From assembly GCA_030248215.1 (NCBI GenBank), contig JASANG010003089.1, positions 62,001 through 126,000 on the forward strand: a stretch of 64,000 nt of DNA, in the 5' to 3' direction. Every line of letters starts with the position of its first letter. The stretch's first letter is position 1. The position numbers and the translations under genes were made by a program. This DNA is from Enoplolaimus lenunculus (Eukaryota > Nematoda > Enoplea > Enoplida > Thoracostomopsidae). Below, in pieces: positions 47,673-57,807 of the stretch. The notes under the pieces are model-generated. The model worked only from the letters and a program-made list of their open reading frames with translations, was not told where the DNA came from and searched no databases.

Positions 47673-48056
47673 CTTTTGTAGTTCCCAACGGCCACTACGC
47701 AAATGTGGGGGGTGGGGTAACTTGTTCACTTGTAACATAAAAATGTTTTGCTTTCCTGTTTTAAAAACAAGTTTCAAGTGCGAAAACTTTTCGCCAATTT
47801 TGCGTTATGCTTTTCCGGAACGCTACCACACCTTTGCAATTTGAAAGGATACTAAGCAGGATGGGGGGCGCTTTGGCTCCCCTTTAAGCTAAAATTACTG
47901 AAATAGTTTTAACTGTTTTAGCGCAATGAAAAGCATATCGTGCGAGGGGCTTTCGGGGAAACAGCATCCATCTTGCTTAGTATCCTTTCAAAAGAAAAGG
48001 AAATTGTTGCTGTGGGGGAAACGTTTCCACTGTGCGTAGAAAACTACAAAAATGCC
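47673..48056. mobile_element. Mutator-like element candidate (384 bp, about 11-bp duplication)
   Basis: Outer inverted ends CTTTTGTAGTT / AACTACAAAAATG, and an inner stem with GAAAGGATACTAAGCAGGAT versus its inverse ending at 47991. The flanks TAATATTGGACA (47661-47672) and TAATATTGACA (48057-48067) differ by one indel. A 9-11-bp duplication would fit Mutator-type elements. Confidence 0.65.
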
Positions 48057-48329
48057 TAATATTGACATTGAAGATAACAAGGATTTCGGCATAGGAGCTT
48101 GAGAAACTGATTTTGTATCCTCATGAATTTATCATTGCAAACCATGAAAAGTTTAACAAAAGCGTTAATGTTACAAATATTGCACTCTGTCTACGGCTAT
48201 CACCAGTTAGCGATTGATCACTGAACCAAGGCACTGTTTCATGTAACCTCATTAAAGCGTACGTTACATTCGTTAAACCAGTGCAAATTCGCTAATTGCC
48301 TGCGATCTACAAATTTTGGTGATTTTAAT

Positions 48330-48467
48330 GTTATTATTATTAGTATCGTTATTATTATTATTATTATTATTATAGTTATTATTTTGTTATTGTTGTTGTT
48401 GTTGTCGTTTGTTTGTTGTTGTTGTTGCTCTTGTTGTTTGTTTGTTTGTTGTTGTTGTTCTTGTTGT

Positions 48468-48502
<35 letters not shown>

Positions 48503-48632
48503 GCCGTCGTCGTCGTCGTTGTCGTCGTCGTCGTTGTTGTTGTTGTTGTTGTTGTTCTTGTTGTTTGTTTGTTTGTTGTTGTTGTTTTTGTTGTTTGTGT
48601 GTTTGTTGTTGTTGTTGATGTTGTTGTTGCAA
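48330..48632. repeat. Compound ATT / GTT / GTC microsatellite
   Basis: ATT run, then GTTGTTGTT with GTTT (tetranucleotide) slips, a GTCGTCGTC core and more GTT. Long open frames on both strands here are by-products of the repeat. Confidence 0.92.
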
Positions 48633-49214
48633 CTGTTTTTCTGCAAATTATATATGGTCACGTTTGATCGGGTTTTATCAAAAAAGTTGTTATTCCAATT
48701 AGCTATGGAAGCAGGATGTTTTAGGAGAACAGTTTAGCCGCTGATTGCTTCAAAAGTAGCTGAGAAAGCTTGGGCCACAATATTGTCAGCGATCAGTGGG
48801 TACCGTCCTAGCTATTCGGTTGCAGACTGTTATTTATTTTTGATCCATCTATAATTATATGAACCACACAACTTTAAGTTATGCCAGTCAGGTTTTATGC
48901 TTTTAGTTCATTACTTTTAGGAATATACTTTCAACACTTGAGTATGTTTTTCTTGTTAGACATACAGTAAAGTGTTGTACCGTTGCATAATTTACGTATG
49001 TGGGGCATTCCAGCTTTTATATATATATCCGTTTTTTATACATACAGTAAAATATTGGACCGCTGCCCAAATTACATATGTGGAACATTCCAGCTTTAAT
49101 ATATAGATATTAAATTCTATACTCACTTTACTGAGTTCTAGTAAAGCATCTACGTAAACAAATCAGTCATATTTAACTTTACGTAATGAATTAATTAATA
49201 ATTTTGAAATCTGT

Positions 49215-49318
49215 CCATTAACGGACTCTAATTAGGGAAACAGACTCGATTGTTTCAAACTACAAACAGCCACCCCGTATTCACAATGCCGCCCTTTCTT
49301 ATTCGGGTCACTACAGTA
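49215..49318. mobile_element. Family F terminal fragments (inverted)
   Basis: GGACTCTAATTAGGGA and, about 80 bp on, CTTATTCGGGTCACTACAG, i.e. a shortened left half in inverse orientation. Similar words at about 48793-48845 may be another remnant. Confidence 0.6.
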
Positions 49319-50267
49319 TATGAAATAAATACAACACTTTATATACCCCTCAGAATTGTTCAGCAACGTTCTGACGCAAAATACAGGCACTTTAACAGCC
49401 ACAGGACTGTAAACAGGAACGGAGTCCCCTCATAAAAATTTTCGTCTCCAGAAAATTATTTATAAGAAATCTACTCGTTCCCCCCTCTAATATATATTTT
49501 GGCTCCCTACAATCTGACCGGTTTGCTAAACCGCTCTAAACTTCAACACTGATACAAAACCTAAACAAAAACAGTTGAGTTTGTAAACGGGTTGAAAAAA
49601 AACAATAACTGGAAGACGCCTGGGTTTCACACAACTCGACAGCGCCCACCGTGGGACAATATGGCTTAAGTGGTGTTTTGACGGATCGCGTTACCAAAAA
49701 TTAAGTTTCATAGTTTAAATTTACTCAAATATGAAGAAATGGAAGTGTTTTTTTTTCAGAAAAAATGTTACAAATTTAAACTTTCTCATACGGATTTAAT
49801 TGAAAAATTTTTTTGTGGTTTATTGTAAAATATATTTTGTTTATTTTGTAACGTTTAGGCTTTGGCTTGTTTTACTTGTATCGGCTATAAATGAAATGGT
49901 ACCTTGTCAAAATGTAATTTTTTACTGTATGTTTTGTAAATTTCACATTTAACAGCGATTCATAATATTGGGTAGGTCATTATTTAGGCTACGGCGTTTT
50001 TTTATCACAATGCCAGTATACGATACTAGCCATGGTATTGGAGCCATTTAATAGGTTTTAGACCAAACAGTCTTTATCGAGTCTTTGCCCCATAATTGCC
50101 TCCGGTATAATAAACCATTTCTTGGCAACTCCGTTAAGCTGAGAAGTGTACCTAAACGGGAAATCTGGTGTCTGAGCTGGGTCAATGTCAGCAGCTTTGA
50201 GAGGGGTCTATACAGACTCGTAGCCAAAAAAAGAAGGGGGGCCTCAGCCAGGATGTAACCACCGGGT

Positions 50268-50530
50268 ATCCGTTTCCGTTTCCGGTAAAAATCAGTGTCC
50301 GTATCGGTTATAGAAATAACGAAAATTCCTGTTAGTTTTACGTTCAAAATTAGCTCTAAATCACGTAAATATCTGGCAATTTATCATTACAGATATGCTG
50401 CAATTGCTCGAAATGAAATAAAAATTACAAAATTCATCCAAAAGCTTCAAAATTTTGATGCATCGGCTATTTTTTAAATTTTAGAAAGCCCGGTAAACAT
50501 TTGCACGCCTCCAAGAAAAAACAGTTTGTT
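50268..50530. mobile_element. Family I repeat, third copy, right end short
   Basis: ACCGGGTATCCGTTTCCGTT start, AAATTAGCTCTAAATCACG, AAATTCATCCAAAAGCTTC and AAGCCCGGTAAACATTTG blocks in the same order. Confidence 0.7.
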
Positions 50531-51257
50531 TCCGTTGCATGTATGCCTCTCCTGATAAATGTTTAGCACACCTAGCAAGGTGAGCCGACTGATCAGGAAC
50601 CAGTGCGATTTTAGGAACATTACATTTACTTACTCATGTGTTCAGGGGTGTACTGGCCATCTATCCTACCGGGCAAATGCGCGGTCAGCCGGTGTGAATT
50701 TAAGACAAATGACGCAATCTTGGTTACGTCATTCTATTTCAAATTAGCCAATGGCAGACGGATTTGAATCAAAATGCCAGGATCGATTTTTAGTACCAGT
50801 CCAGTAACGGATAAGTTTCTGCCCAGCGCAATTTAAACTTTTGAACCACAAATTTGCTGACACCTCGGCCACTGGCGGATATTTCCGGTTCAAGCAAATA
50901 CTTTTTGTGTTTCGAAATTTTACAGTTTTAAAGCGCGTTTCTAGGAAATTTATCGATATTCTATTGATTTAGCGATTGCGCTGAAGGCAGAGGCATTTTT
51001 GTATTTCACGTAATACTCAGCACAGCTGAACTGGGCTGGGGAATACGTCCTTTATACGGCATTGATTTGCCGCTGACGTCTGCAGAACTTTGGCTCTTTA
51101 GGCCTAAAGTTTAACTGATTTTTACATCTTTATGATTTTGGTTTGTTTTCATTGTTTAATTGCACCAATCATCAGTTAGCAATAGATTTTCATGCGAGCA
51201 GCATTCTGTTGTTGTATTTTGAACTCTGTGTAGCATTGTATTGCCAGTTAGCATTAA

Positions 51258-51790
51258 CAAGAGTGGATGCCGTCCGCATTGCAGAAAGCATGCAATTTGC
51301 GCGCTGATCCGTGGCACAAAGTTTATCACCACAAGTTGCATTTTAATCAGATCTCCCTGATTCACGAGGGGGGGTTGTAATACTCAATGTCAATTCATAC
51401 ACTGCAAAAAATGGTGAGTCAAATTGAGTCTCCCCGAAGTAGGCTTTTCCTGACTACACAAACTGAGTCAAATTCAACTCCGCCGGAGACAAATTCGACT
51501 CACTGAGCGATTCAGCGAATCGAGTTTGACTCTAGCGGAGTGGGATTTTGGCTCAGTTTGTGCAGTCAGGAAAAGCCTATTTCGGAGAGAATCAATTCGA
51601 CTCACCATTTTTTGCAGCGTAAGTTTTACATTTAAAGTGAACACAAATTATCAATGGTTTTGTCAAATAAGCAAACTTGACCCACTTAAAGGAGGGGCGC
51701 AGGTCACAAACGCAACGTGCGCTACGTATATTGCTTTGTATACAGAATGTATCCAGTTACACACTTTTCGAAAGCAATCATCCACTCTTG
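51258..51790. mobile_element. Family H element split by a family D MITE
   Basis: Left CAAGAGTGGATGCCGTCCGC; right arm ACAAACGCAACGTGCGC, AGAATGTATCCAGTTACAC, CATCCACTCTTG. The family D copy lies at 51400-51619. Confidence 0.72.
51400..51619. mobile_element. Family D MITE nested in a family H element
   Basis: CACTGCAAAAAATGGTGAGT start, ACTCACCATTTTTTGCAGCG end, with TA on both sides (Tc1/mariner-type duplication). It lies between the two family H arms at 51258 and 51790. Confidence 0.85.
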
Positions 51791-52306
51791 GTCTTAATAA
51801 ATTCTGAAGCAAATGTACTATGAGATCTGCGCATCTCAAACTCAATACAGTGGAAGTACAAGTTAACCGCTATTTGGCCTTTAATTTTCGAAGCTCAAAA
51901 CTAATTGGTTCAAACGTTAATTGTTCAAACAGCAGTCAGCGATAGGTGCTATACACATTTGAGAATAAGAGCGCAGTTGTACTGAATTTGAACGATTTCA
52001 GGAATCTGGTTTAGCAATGCGCAGTTATTAAATCAATGATAGAGTGGACCCTTGGATGCTAATTTTTAATTCATTTCAAGTTTTTACCATATCAGAAGCC
52101 CTTATATTACCGTAAGAATTGCACCAAAAATGCAAAACGTTTTTCACGTTTTTAGAAAAAACTGCTTATGATTGATGCAGAAATAGCGTTTTGAACACTC
52201 AAAAGCGTTTACTTAAAACATTTTTTCTACACTAGCGATTCATTTTAAAGTTTCTCTTACTCGCCAAAATGCGCTTTGAAAAATACTGTTCGAAACGCGA
52301 AAATTG

Positions 52307-53600
52307 TTTAAAACAGGGTTGTTTTTTCCGGAAACAAATTATCACCGGAAAAAATGAATTTTTCTATTTTTTTTTCATTTTTTCCGGAAAAAATGGAAAA
52401 AATTTATTCTTTGTCTGAGTGATCGGTCATCGCACCCTTAGCCGGCGTTTGCCCAAAAATGCTTGCATTTGAAACTTTTTACATATTTGAGCTTCTGATG
52501 ACATCCCTTAATCATTCGAAGCCCAAATCTGTTTTTTGAAAAAAATTGATTTTTTACGGCCATAAGTTCAGCCCCTGGGCACCAAATTTTTTTCGATAAG
52601 TTGGACAAATTATATATCACTGACTCGTTAGCCAGACTTCTGATTGGGAAACATTTAACAATATTCGTCTTAGCTCCGTAGCCTGTGTCAAATGATATAT
52701 AATTTGTATATTTTTTCCCAAAAATGCTTGCATTTGAAACTTTTTACATATTTGAGCTTCTGATGACATCCCTTAATCATTCGAAGCCCAAATCTGTTTT
52801 TTGAAAAAAATTGATTTTTTACGGCCATAAGTTCAGCCCCTGGGCACCAAATTTTTTTCGATAAGTTGGACAAATTATATATCACTGACTCGTTAGCCAG
52901 ACGTCTGATTGGGAAACATTTAACAATATTCGTCTTAGCTCCGTAGCCTGTGTCAAATGATATATAATTTGTATATTTTTTCGACAAAAAATTTCGAGGC
53001 CAATGGAGGAATTTGAGGCCTTCAAATTAGAATTTGTTTGAAAATTTAAGTTTTGGCGTGGAATAGTCCGAAGAGGTTATCAGAACATTAGAAACTCATG
53101 AGAGAAGCGAGCTAAAGAAGTCACACTTGTTTTTTGTAAGTTTATATTAAATCCCAATATACATTTGGGTTATTTCTGACAGCGAAGCCTTTCAATTGCT
53201 GCAACCTCGCGAGCAAAGCGAGGTTGAAGCTAGACGTATTCTTGTGTTAAATCACACGGTAAAAACAAGCTTTCAATTTTGAGCACCCTAACTTTGACCG
53301 CCCCACTGTCGACGTAACCTGGTGAGTGAACCGAACAAGATGCATGTGTAGTTTTACACTGGATCTGGTTGCTAAGTTTCAATTCTGAAATCCATTTATA
53401 TATTCATATGCTGAAATTTTTGCGCTTTTCGGACATATAATGTGTCCTGGTGGACATATACACACGGTCACAAAAATAACCGGAAAAATGTTTTTTCCAT
53501 TTTTTCCATTTTTTCCACCCCCTCGGAAAAAAATGGAAAAAAATGAAAAAAAAAACATTTTTTCCGGTTATTTTTTTCCGGCCAACAACCGTGGTTTAAA
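52307..53600. mobile_element. 1.3-kb inverted-repeat element with CCGGAAAA-rich ends
   Basis: The left end TTTAAAACAGGGTTGTTTTT mirrors the right end (inverse of TTTAAACCACGGTTGTTGG). Both ends carry palindromic TTTTTTCC/GGAAAAAA stretches. It contains a 265-bp tandem duplication and no convincing gene. Confidence 0.62.
52452..52981. repeat. 265-bp tandem duplication, nearly identical
   Basis: Copy 1 is 52452-52716, copy 2 is 52717-52981, each starting CCCAAAAATGCTTGCATTTG. By eye they differ at one base in the body (CTTCTG versus CGTCTG) and at the final bases, so this is very recent or is kept uniform by gene conversion. Confidence 0.92.
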
Positions 53601-54625
53601 ATAGCGTTTTATTTTTGACTTAATTAATAGTAAAGCAAATAGAAACGTTTGAGTAAAAATTTGTACCCTCGTAATTCACGTTGTTCATAATAATTTGTCT
53701 TACACTTAGAAAAACTGAGTCACGCACCGTTTACACTTAAAATTATTATTTTCCTGTTTAAAAAACTTAAATTTCATTGCGTAATTTTCGTTGAATTTCC
53801 CGTAGAAAAAAACAATATTTTAATTGAAACCAGCGATAATTCGTATATAGTAAGTGGCGTAGCAAAGAATTTGAAATTATGAACGCTGATATCGGAAAAA
53901 ATACAACTAAAAACAATACCTCAAATGAGGCAGTGTCTCGTTTCCTATAACCAGAAACTATTATGGACTGGGAAGAACAGTTGCTGGTTTCGCGGCCCCT
54001 CTTTGCGGCTCGAAGCCAAAGAAGGCGGTGTTTTTTTCAATTTAGAAAAAAACTCTATTTCTTTGAAGTTTTTCCGCACTTGCTTATTCTGTTTTAGAGC
54101 GAAACGGAAGCGTAAACGTCAAACCTGTAGAAGGTATTTAGTAGGTACAACCATTGCAATTAAAACCTGGCTGTATATAAATATCTGGCCGGCAGCATAC
54201 GGTCGATATCGACGATACAAGCGGTTAAACAAGCGGGATACGTGGCGCAGTGGTAACAGTGTCTGCCTGCAGAATGTCGCTAGTTCACAACCATTCGTAA
54301 CCCACTTTTCCAGCTGCTTAGTTAAAAAGTCTGAAGTCCCGGTTGCCACCCAGACTGACAATATATGTTGTATGTCGGAGCGTCTTTGCCTTATTCACGG
54401 TGCGCATTCGTAGCTGGAAGCAATCCGTAAAAGGGGCCGAGAGGACAGCTACCCCCTCTTAAGCTAAAATGCCTCTTTGATATACAGCCTTTCAGCATTG
54501 TTGAATAATTGTTGACGATTTTCATGTGTCGTTTTGAAGACAAATATTTTAGTTTCTTTTCTCGTGTTTGCCCCATTGAAATGCAATTTGGCACGATTAT
54601 TTAGTAGGACATATTGCAAACTGAG
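53601..54625. other. No confident gene; one 162-codon frame
   Basis: The frame at 53925-54413 runs across a tRNA-like relic, which argues against it being a real coding sequence; no domain is recognised. Confidence 0.45.
54235..54305 (+). pseudogene. tRNA-like relic (SINE head)
   Basis: ACGTGGCGCAGTGGTAACAG then TCTGCCTGCAGAATGTCGCT and AGTTCACAACC, a tRNA-like A box and anticodon arm with a decayed B box. Confidence 0.45.
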
Positions 54626-55032
54626 TGGCGCATGTAAACATCACGGGTGGAACGTTTTTCTGCGGGACTGCAATAGAGTAAGCTTATGCTTTATTCTAAT
54701 TTATTCGCTTGGCTTAGGCTTAGGATTAGGCTTGGTAAACGCTCATTTTTACCCTTAGGCTCATGAATACTGTGGCCAATGTTACTTTAAGGGGCGTAAC
54801 AATAGATTAAGCGTATTCCTAAGTCTAAGTCTAAGCCCAAACGTTGCAAAGATGTGTTCCTAAGCTTATGTCTAAGCCTAAGCGTAAGTCTAAACAAAAC
54901 ATATAATCTTCAATGTAAATCTACTCTTTTATGGACCCACCAGAAAACTGGACTTCCCTTAAAGTAACATGGACTGACTCTTATGAATACTATTATACTA
55001 CTGCAACGGAATTGTTCTACACATTAGCCAAC
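54626..55032. mobile_element. Family A MITE interrupted by a family B MITE
   Basis: The left part (54626-54773) carries GGAACGTTTTTCTGCGGGAC and a TTAGGC core. The right part (54975-55032) continues with GAATACTATTATACTACTG and TTCTACACATTAGCC. The family B element at 54774-54974 splits it. Confidence 0.78.
54774..54974. mobile_element. Family B MITE nested in family A
   Basis: Starts GGCCAATGTTACTTTAAGGG and ends CTTAAAGTAACATGGAC, with CCTAAG-type hexamers inside. It splits a family A copy and so postdates it. Confidence 0.85.
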
Positions 55033-55528
55033 CGAGTTAATATCGTTTAGCAGTTTGATGCTTAAATATTCCTGGTTTGTCTCTTGGTTCATCCGTCAAT
55101 CACACAGAATCAAATTTCGTCCGATTTCAAGTCTAAGATGGAAGATAAACAGACTTTGTCACTGTAGTTTCACCTCGGCAGTCACCTTCTTTGGAGGCGT
55201 CGAATTTACGCAATGAAATTCAGTTGTACTCCAGATTCAACCAGTGTCTGTTGAATTGGTCTGCCACACTTTGGACTGAGGTTTTATATTAAAATTTCAA
55301 ACGGTTTATTATCAAGATAAAGGAAGCATTATTTTTGCAAAATTTTCTGAAAAATATTCCCCACCGAGTATCCCTGTTGTGACTGTCATAAGCGAAGCGG
55401 AAATTGTATATATACGCAAAAATACCTGCACAATGAACCGTGTTAATAAGTAATTGCGTATATGAGCAGTGCAAAATCATTGTAAGATCTGAAACCTCTA
55501 TCGGGCTCGAGGGTCGAGCTCCTGCGGT

Positions 55529-55762
55529 TGTATCGTTATGTTAATTGTGTGGGCCCATGTAAAGATCAGGGTCGAAACGTTTTTCTGTGGGACTAGAAAA
55601 AGTAAGCTTTAGTTTTAGACTGAATTTTTTGCTTGGCTTAGGCTTTGTATCGTTATGTTAATTGTGTGGGCCCATGTAAAGATCAGGGTCGAAACGTTTT
55701 TCTGTGGGACTAGAAAAAGTAAGCTTTAGTTTTAGACTGAATTTTTTGCTTGGCTTAGGCTT
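55529..55762. repeat. 117-bp tandem duplication covering a MITE end and its flank
   Basis: TGTATCGTTATGTTAATTG begins at 55529 and again at 55646, and each copy runs through the MITE left end to GCTTGGCTTAGGCTT. The copies look identical by eye, so the event is recent. Confidence 0.9.
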
Positions 55763-55857
55763 AGGAGTTTGCTCGTTTTAGGTTTAGGCTTAGGCTTTAG
55801 GCTTAGGCTTAGGAATATGCTCATAATACTGTTCCGCCACTGTTCTTTACATTGGCC
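55552..55857. mobile_element. Family A MITE with internally duplicated left end
   Basis: Ends GGCCCATGTAAAGATCAGGG and CTGTTCTTTACATTGGCC. The first part, with its flank, is duplicated in tandem (see 55529-55762), so two left ends precede one right end. Confidence 0.82.
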
Positions 55858-57029
55858 AACGTCTTCTACTGATAGGTCAGTTTCTAAATCCTAGATTAAA
55901 TTATTTGGTATATACATAAGTACATATATACACACATATATAGATATGTATATTTATTTTTATATTTTTATATATTTATATATAGGGTAAAAGGCAGTGT
56001 TTCGAATATTCAAATCGATATCATTAGTTGCATTCGGATGTTATTAATTTCAAGTAAACCTTTACTTGAACCCTATTCACTCGTGCAAGTTTTTTTGCTT
56101 AGGAATTTAGTTCACGTGTGTGAATAACCATGGAAGTTCACTGAATTTATTGCTGCCGCTTTCTCATTGGCTGATGAAAAATGAAACTTTTGCGTGCAAT
56201 TTGCAGCCTCCATGTTCTCGCAGCACAAACTTGCACGTATGGATAGGGCTTTAATTGGAAAATTTTGTGTCACAATTTTGCTGTTTTCTGTGAAGCATTG
56301 TGTCCAATATTCAACTCGTTAAAGTTGACATTTTGGTAGAAATTTTAATTTAACGCAAAAGTTGGAGATATATTAAGGACTTGTGACAACTAAACTATGT
56401 GAGGAATTTTTTGATAGTTTTTACTGGAATTATAACTATTTAATTTTGATGTAGAAATGTAAACGACCAGTTTTCCGAATTTTAAAATATATTTGCTGAA
56501 CGTAATTTTATAATATTAGGCTGGCGTTATAGTTTCCATCTTAATGCCTTCTGGTGCCTTTTCGTACCGTACGGCGTCTTGTGACCACATCTAATCAATT
56601 CTAAATTGAACAGCGAACTTATATAAATTTTTGCAAAAAATTTTCAAAATTTATCACATTCGAAGCTGTTTACTGGTTTAATAAATTATTTTTTGTAAAT
56701 AATTTTTGGGTCATTAATGGTATTTTATCATGTCAACAAAGCAGTTTTTCAACAATTCAAATTTGGGTGCGCAATAATAGTTCAGAGAAATTAGCCTAAA
56801 CTCTGAGCTTTTGCCAAACGTTTTCAAAATCAGACCATTTTGCGTGAGCGCCAGCTTGGAGGCCTGGAATAACTGAAAGCAGCTTGAAAACGTTGAAAAA
56901 CAGGGTTCAGCCGAAGCCGACAATCCGGAGCCTGAAACCGAAGCCGAAAATGAAGTATAATTGCTTTAGACGACCGATGGTATCCTGCTGAAACCTATCA
57001 TTGAAAACTTGCAATCTGCTCATTATATA
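55858..57029. other. No gene seen; distal upstream of receptor
   Basis: AT-rich DNA with a TATATA microsatellite and a family C MITE; a GAAGCCGA-type repeat lies at 56915-56955. Confidence 0.45.
56069..56251. mobile_element. Family C MITE, diverged
   Basis: AACCCTATTCACTCGTGCAA at the left and TTGCACGTATGGATAGGGCT at the right. Confidence 0.78.
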
Positions 57030-57472
57030 CTGTAGTGATCCAAATAAGAGAGGTGGGGCGATAATAAGAAGTGGTGTCCCCATTTTGAGTTCCAATCAAT
57101 AGGAGTCTGTATCCCTAATAAGAATCTTTAAGCGGATAGAGTCCCAAAACACTAACTAGAGTCCATAAATGTCAGTTATCTCTAATTGTACCACATAAAT
57201 GACCCCAGGACCAAATAATTTTAGTTTGAAACTTTAAAGCGTACTTAAATTTTGAAAGTACATTCTTAAGTATAATCTTGAATTATCGCTCAAGCTTTTG
57301 ATGCAACACAAACGTTTAATTCCACGGATAGTTGCAATTATATATATATCAGTAACCAAGGGCCGCGGAGGGTGGGTTATAAATAAATAACAGTCCGTAA
57401 CCGAGTAACATAGAAATACCCTCTGGAGAGGTCAAATAAATAACAGTCTTCCCCTTATTTGGGTCACTAAAG
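57030..57472. mobile_element. Family F element, full length (about 440 bp), upstream of receptor
   Basis: Left CTGTAGTGATCCAAATAAGA, right CCCCTTATTTGGGTCACTAA AG, with TA at both sides. The interior includes GGATAGAGTCCC and ATTATCGCTCAAGC blocks seen in the other copies. This copy defines the full unit. Confidence 0.85.
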
Positions 57473-57508
57473 TATCATTTCAGAATACGGGCACGCGTAT
57501 CAAGTGTA

Positions 57509-57718
57509 CACTGCAAAAAATGGTGAGTTAAATTGACCTCTCCGAAATAGGCTCTATACGGGACTACACAAACTGAGTCAAATTCGACTCCGCCAGAGTC
57601 TAATTCGACTCACTTAATCGCACGCTCGAGTCTGGTGGAGTCAAATTTGACTCAGTTTGTGTAGTCTCGTAGAACCTATTTCGGAGATAGTCAATTTGAC
57701 TCACCATTTTTTGCAGTG
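57509..57718. mobile_element. Family D MITE 89 bp upstream of the receptor start codon
   Basis: CACTGCAAAAAATGGTGAGT at the left, CACCATTTTTTGCAGTG at the right, TA on both sides (57507-57508, 57719-57720). It lies in the likely promoter or 5' UTR of the receptor gene. Confidence 0.9.
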
Positions 57719-57807
57719 TAGCTATGTAATTTTTTAGGGTTTAAACTTTACAAAATTAAAAAACTACACCCAAACTAAAATTTAAAATCCTATAAACATA
57801 TATCGCA

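Larger units (their letters stand above)
48633..51257. other. No gene seen outside the listed repeats
   Basis: AT-rich DNA with family F and I pieces. A short direct repeat with ACATACAGTAAA.T.TTG and CATTCCAGCTTTTATATATA words lies at 48960-49025 and 49035-49095. Confidence 0.45.

Noticed and set aside
48239-48737. Poly-Asn, poly-Gln, poly-Leu and poly-Val frames
   Set aside because: By-products of a compound trinucleotide microsatellite on both strands.
21258-54305. Functional tRNA genes at the five tRNA-like sites
   Set aside because: None has a pairing acceptor stem together with good D and T arms; they look like SINE heads or pseudogenes.
53925-54413. 162-codon frame
   Set aside because: Runs across a tRNA-like relic, no domain recognised, no splice context.
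9851-55857. TTAGGC runs as a true chromosome end or fused telomeres
   Set aside because: Runs are short, imperfect, scattered in both orientations, and bounded by transposon ends with target duplications.
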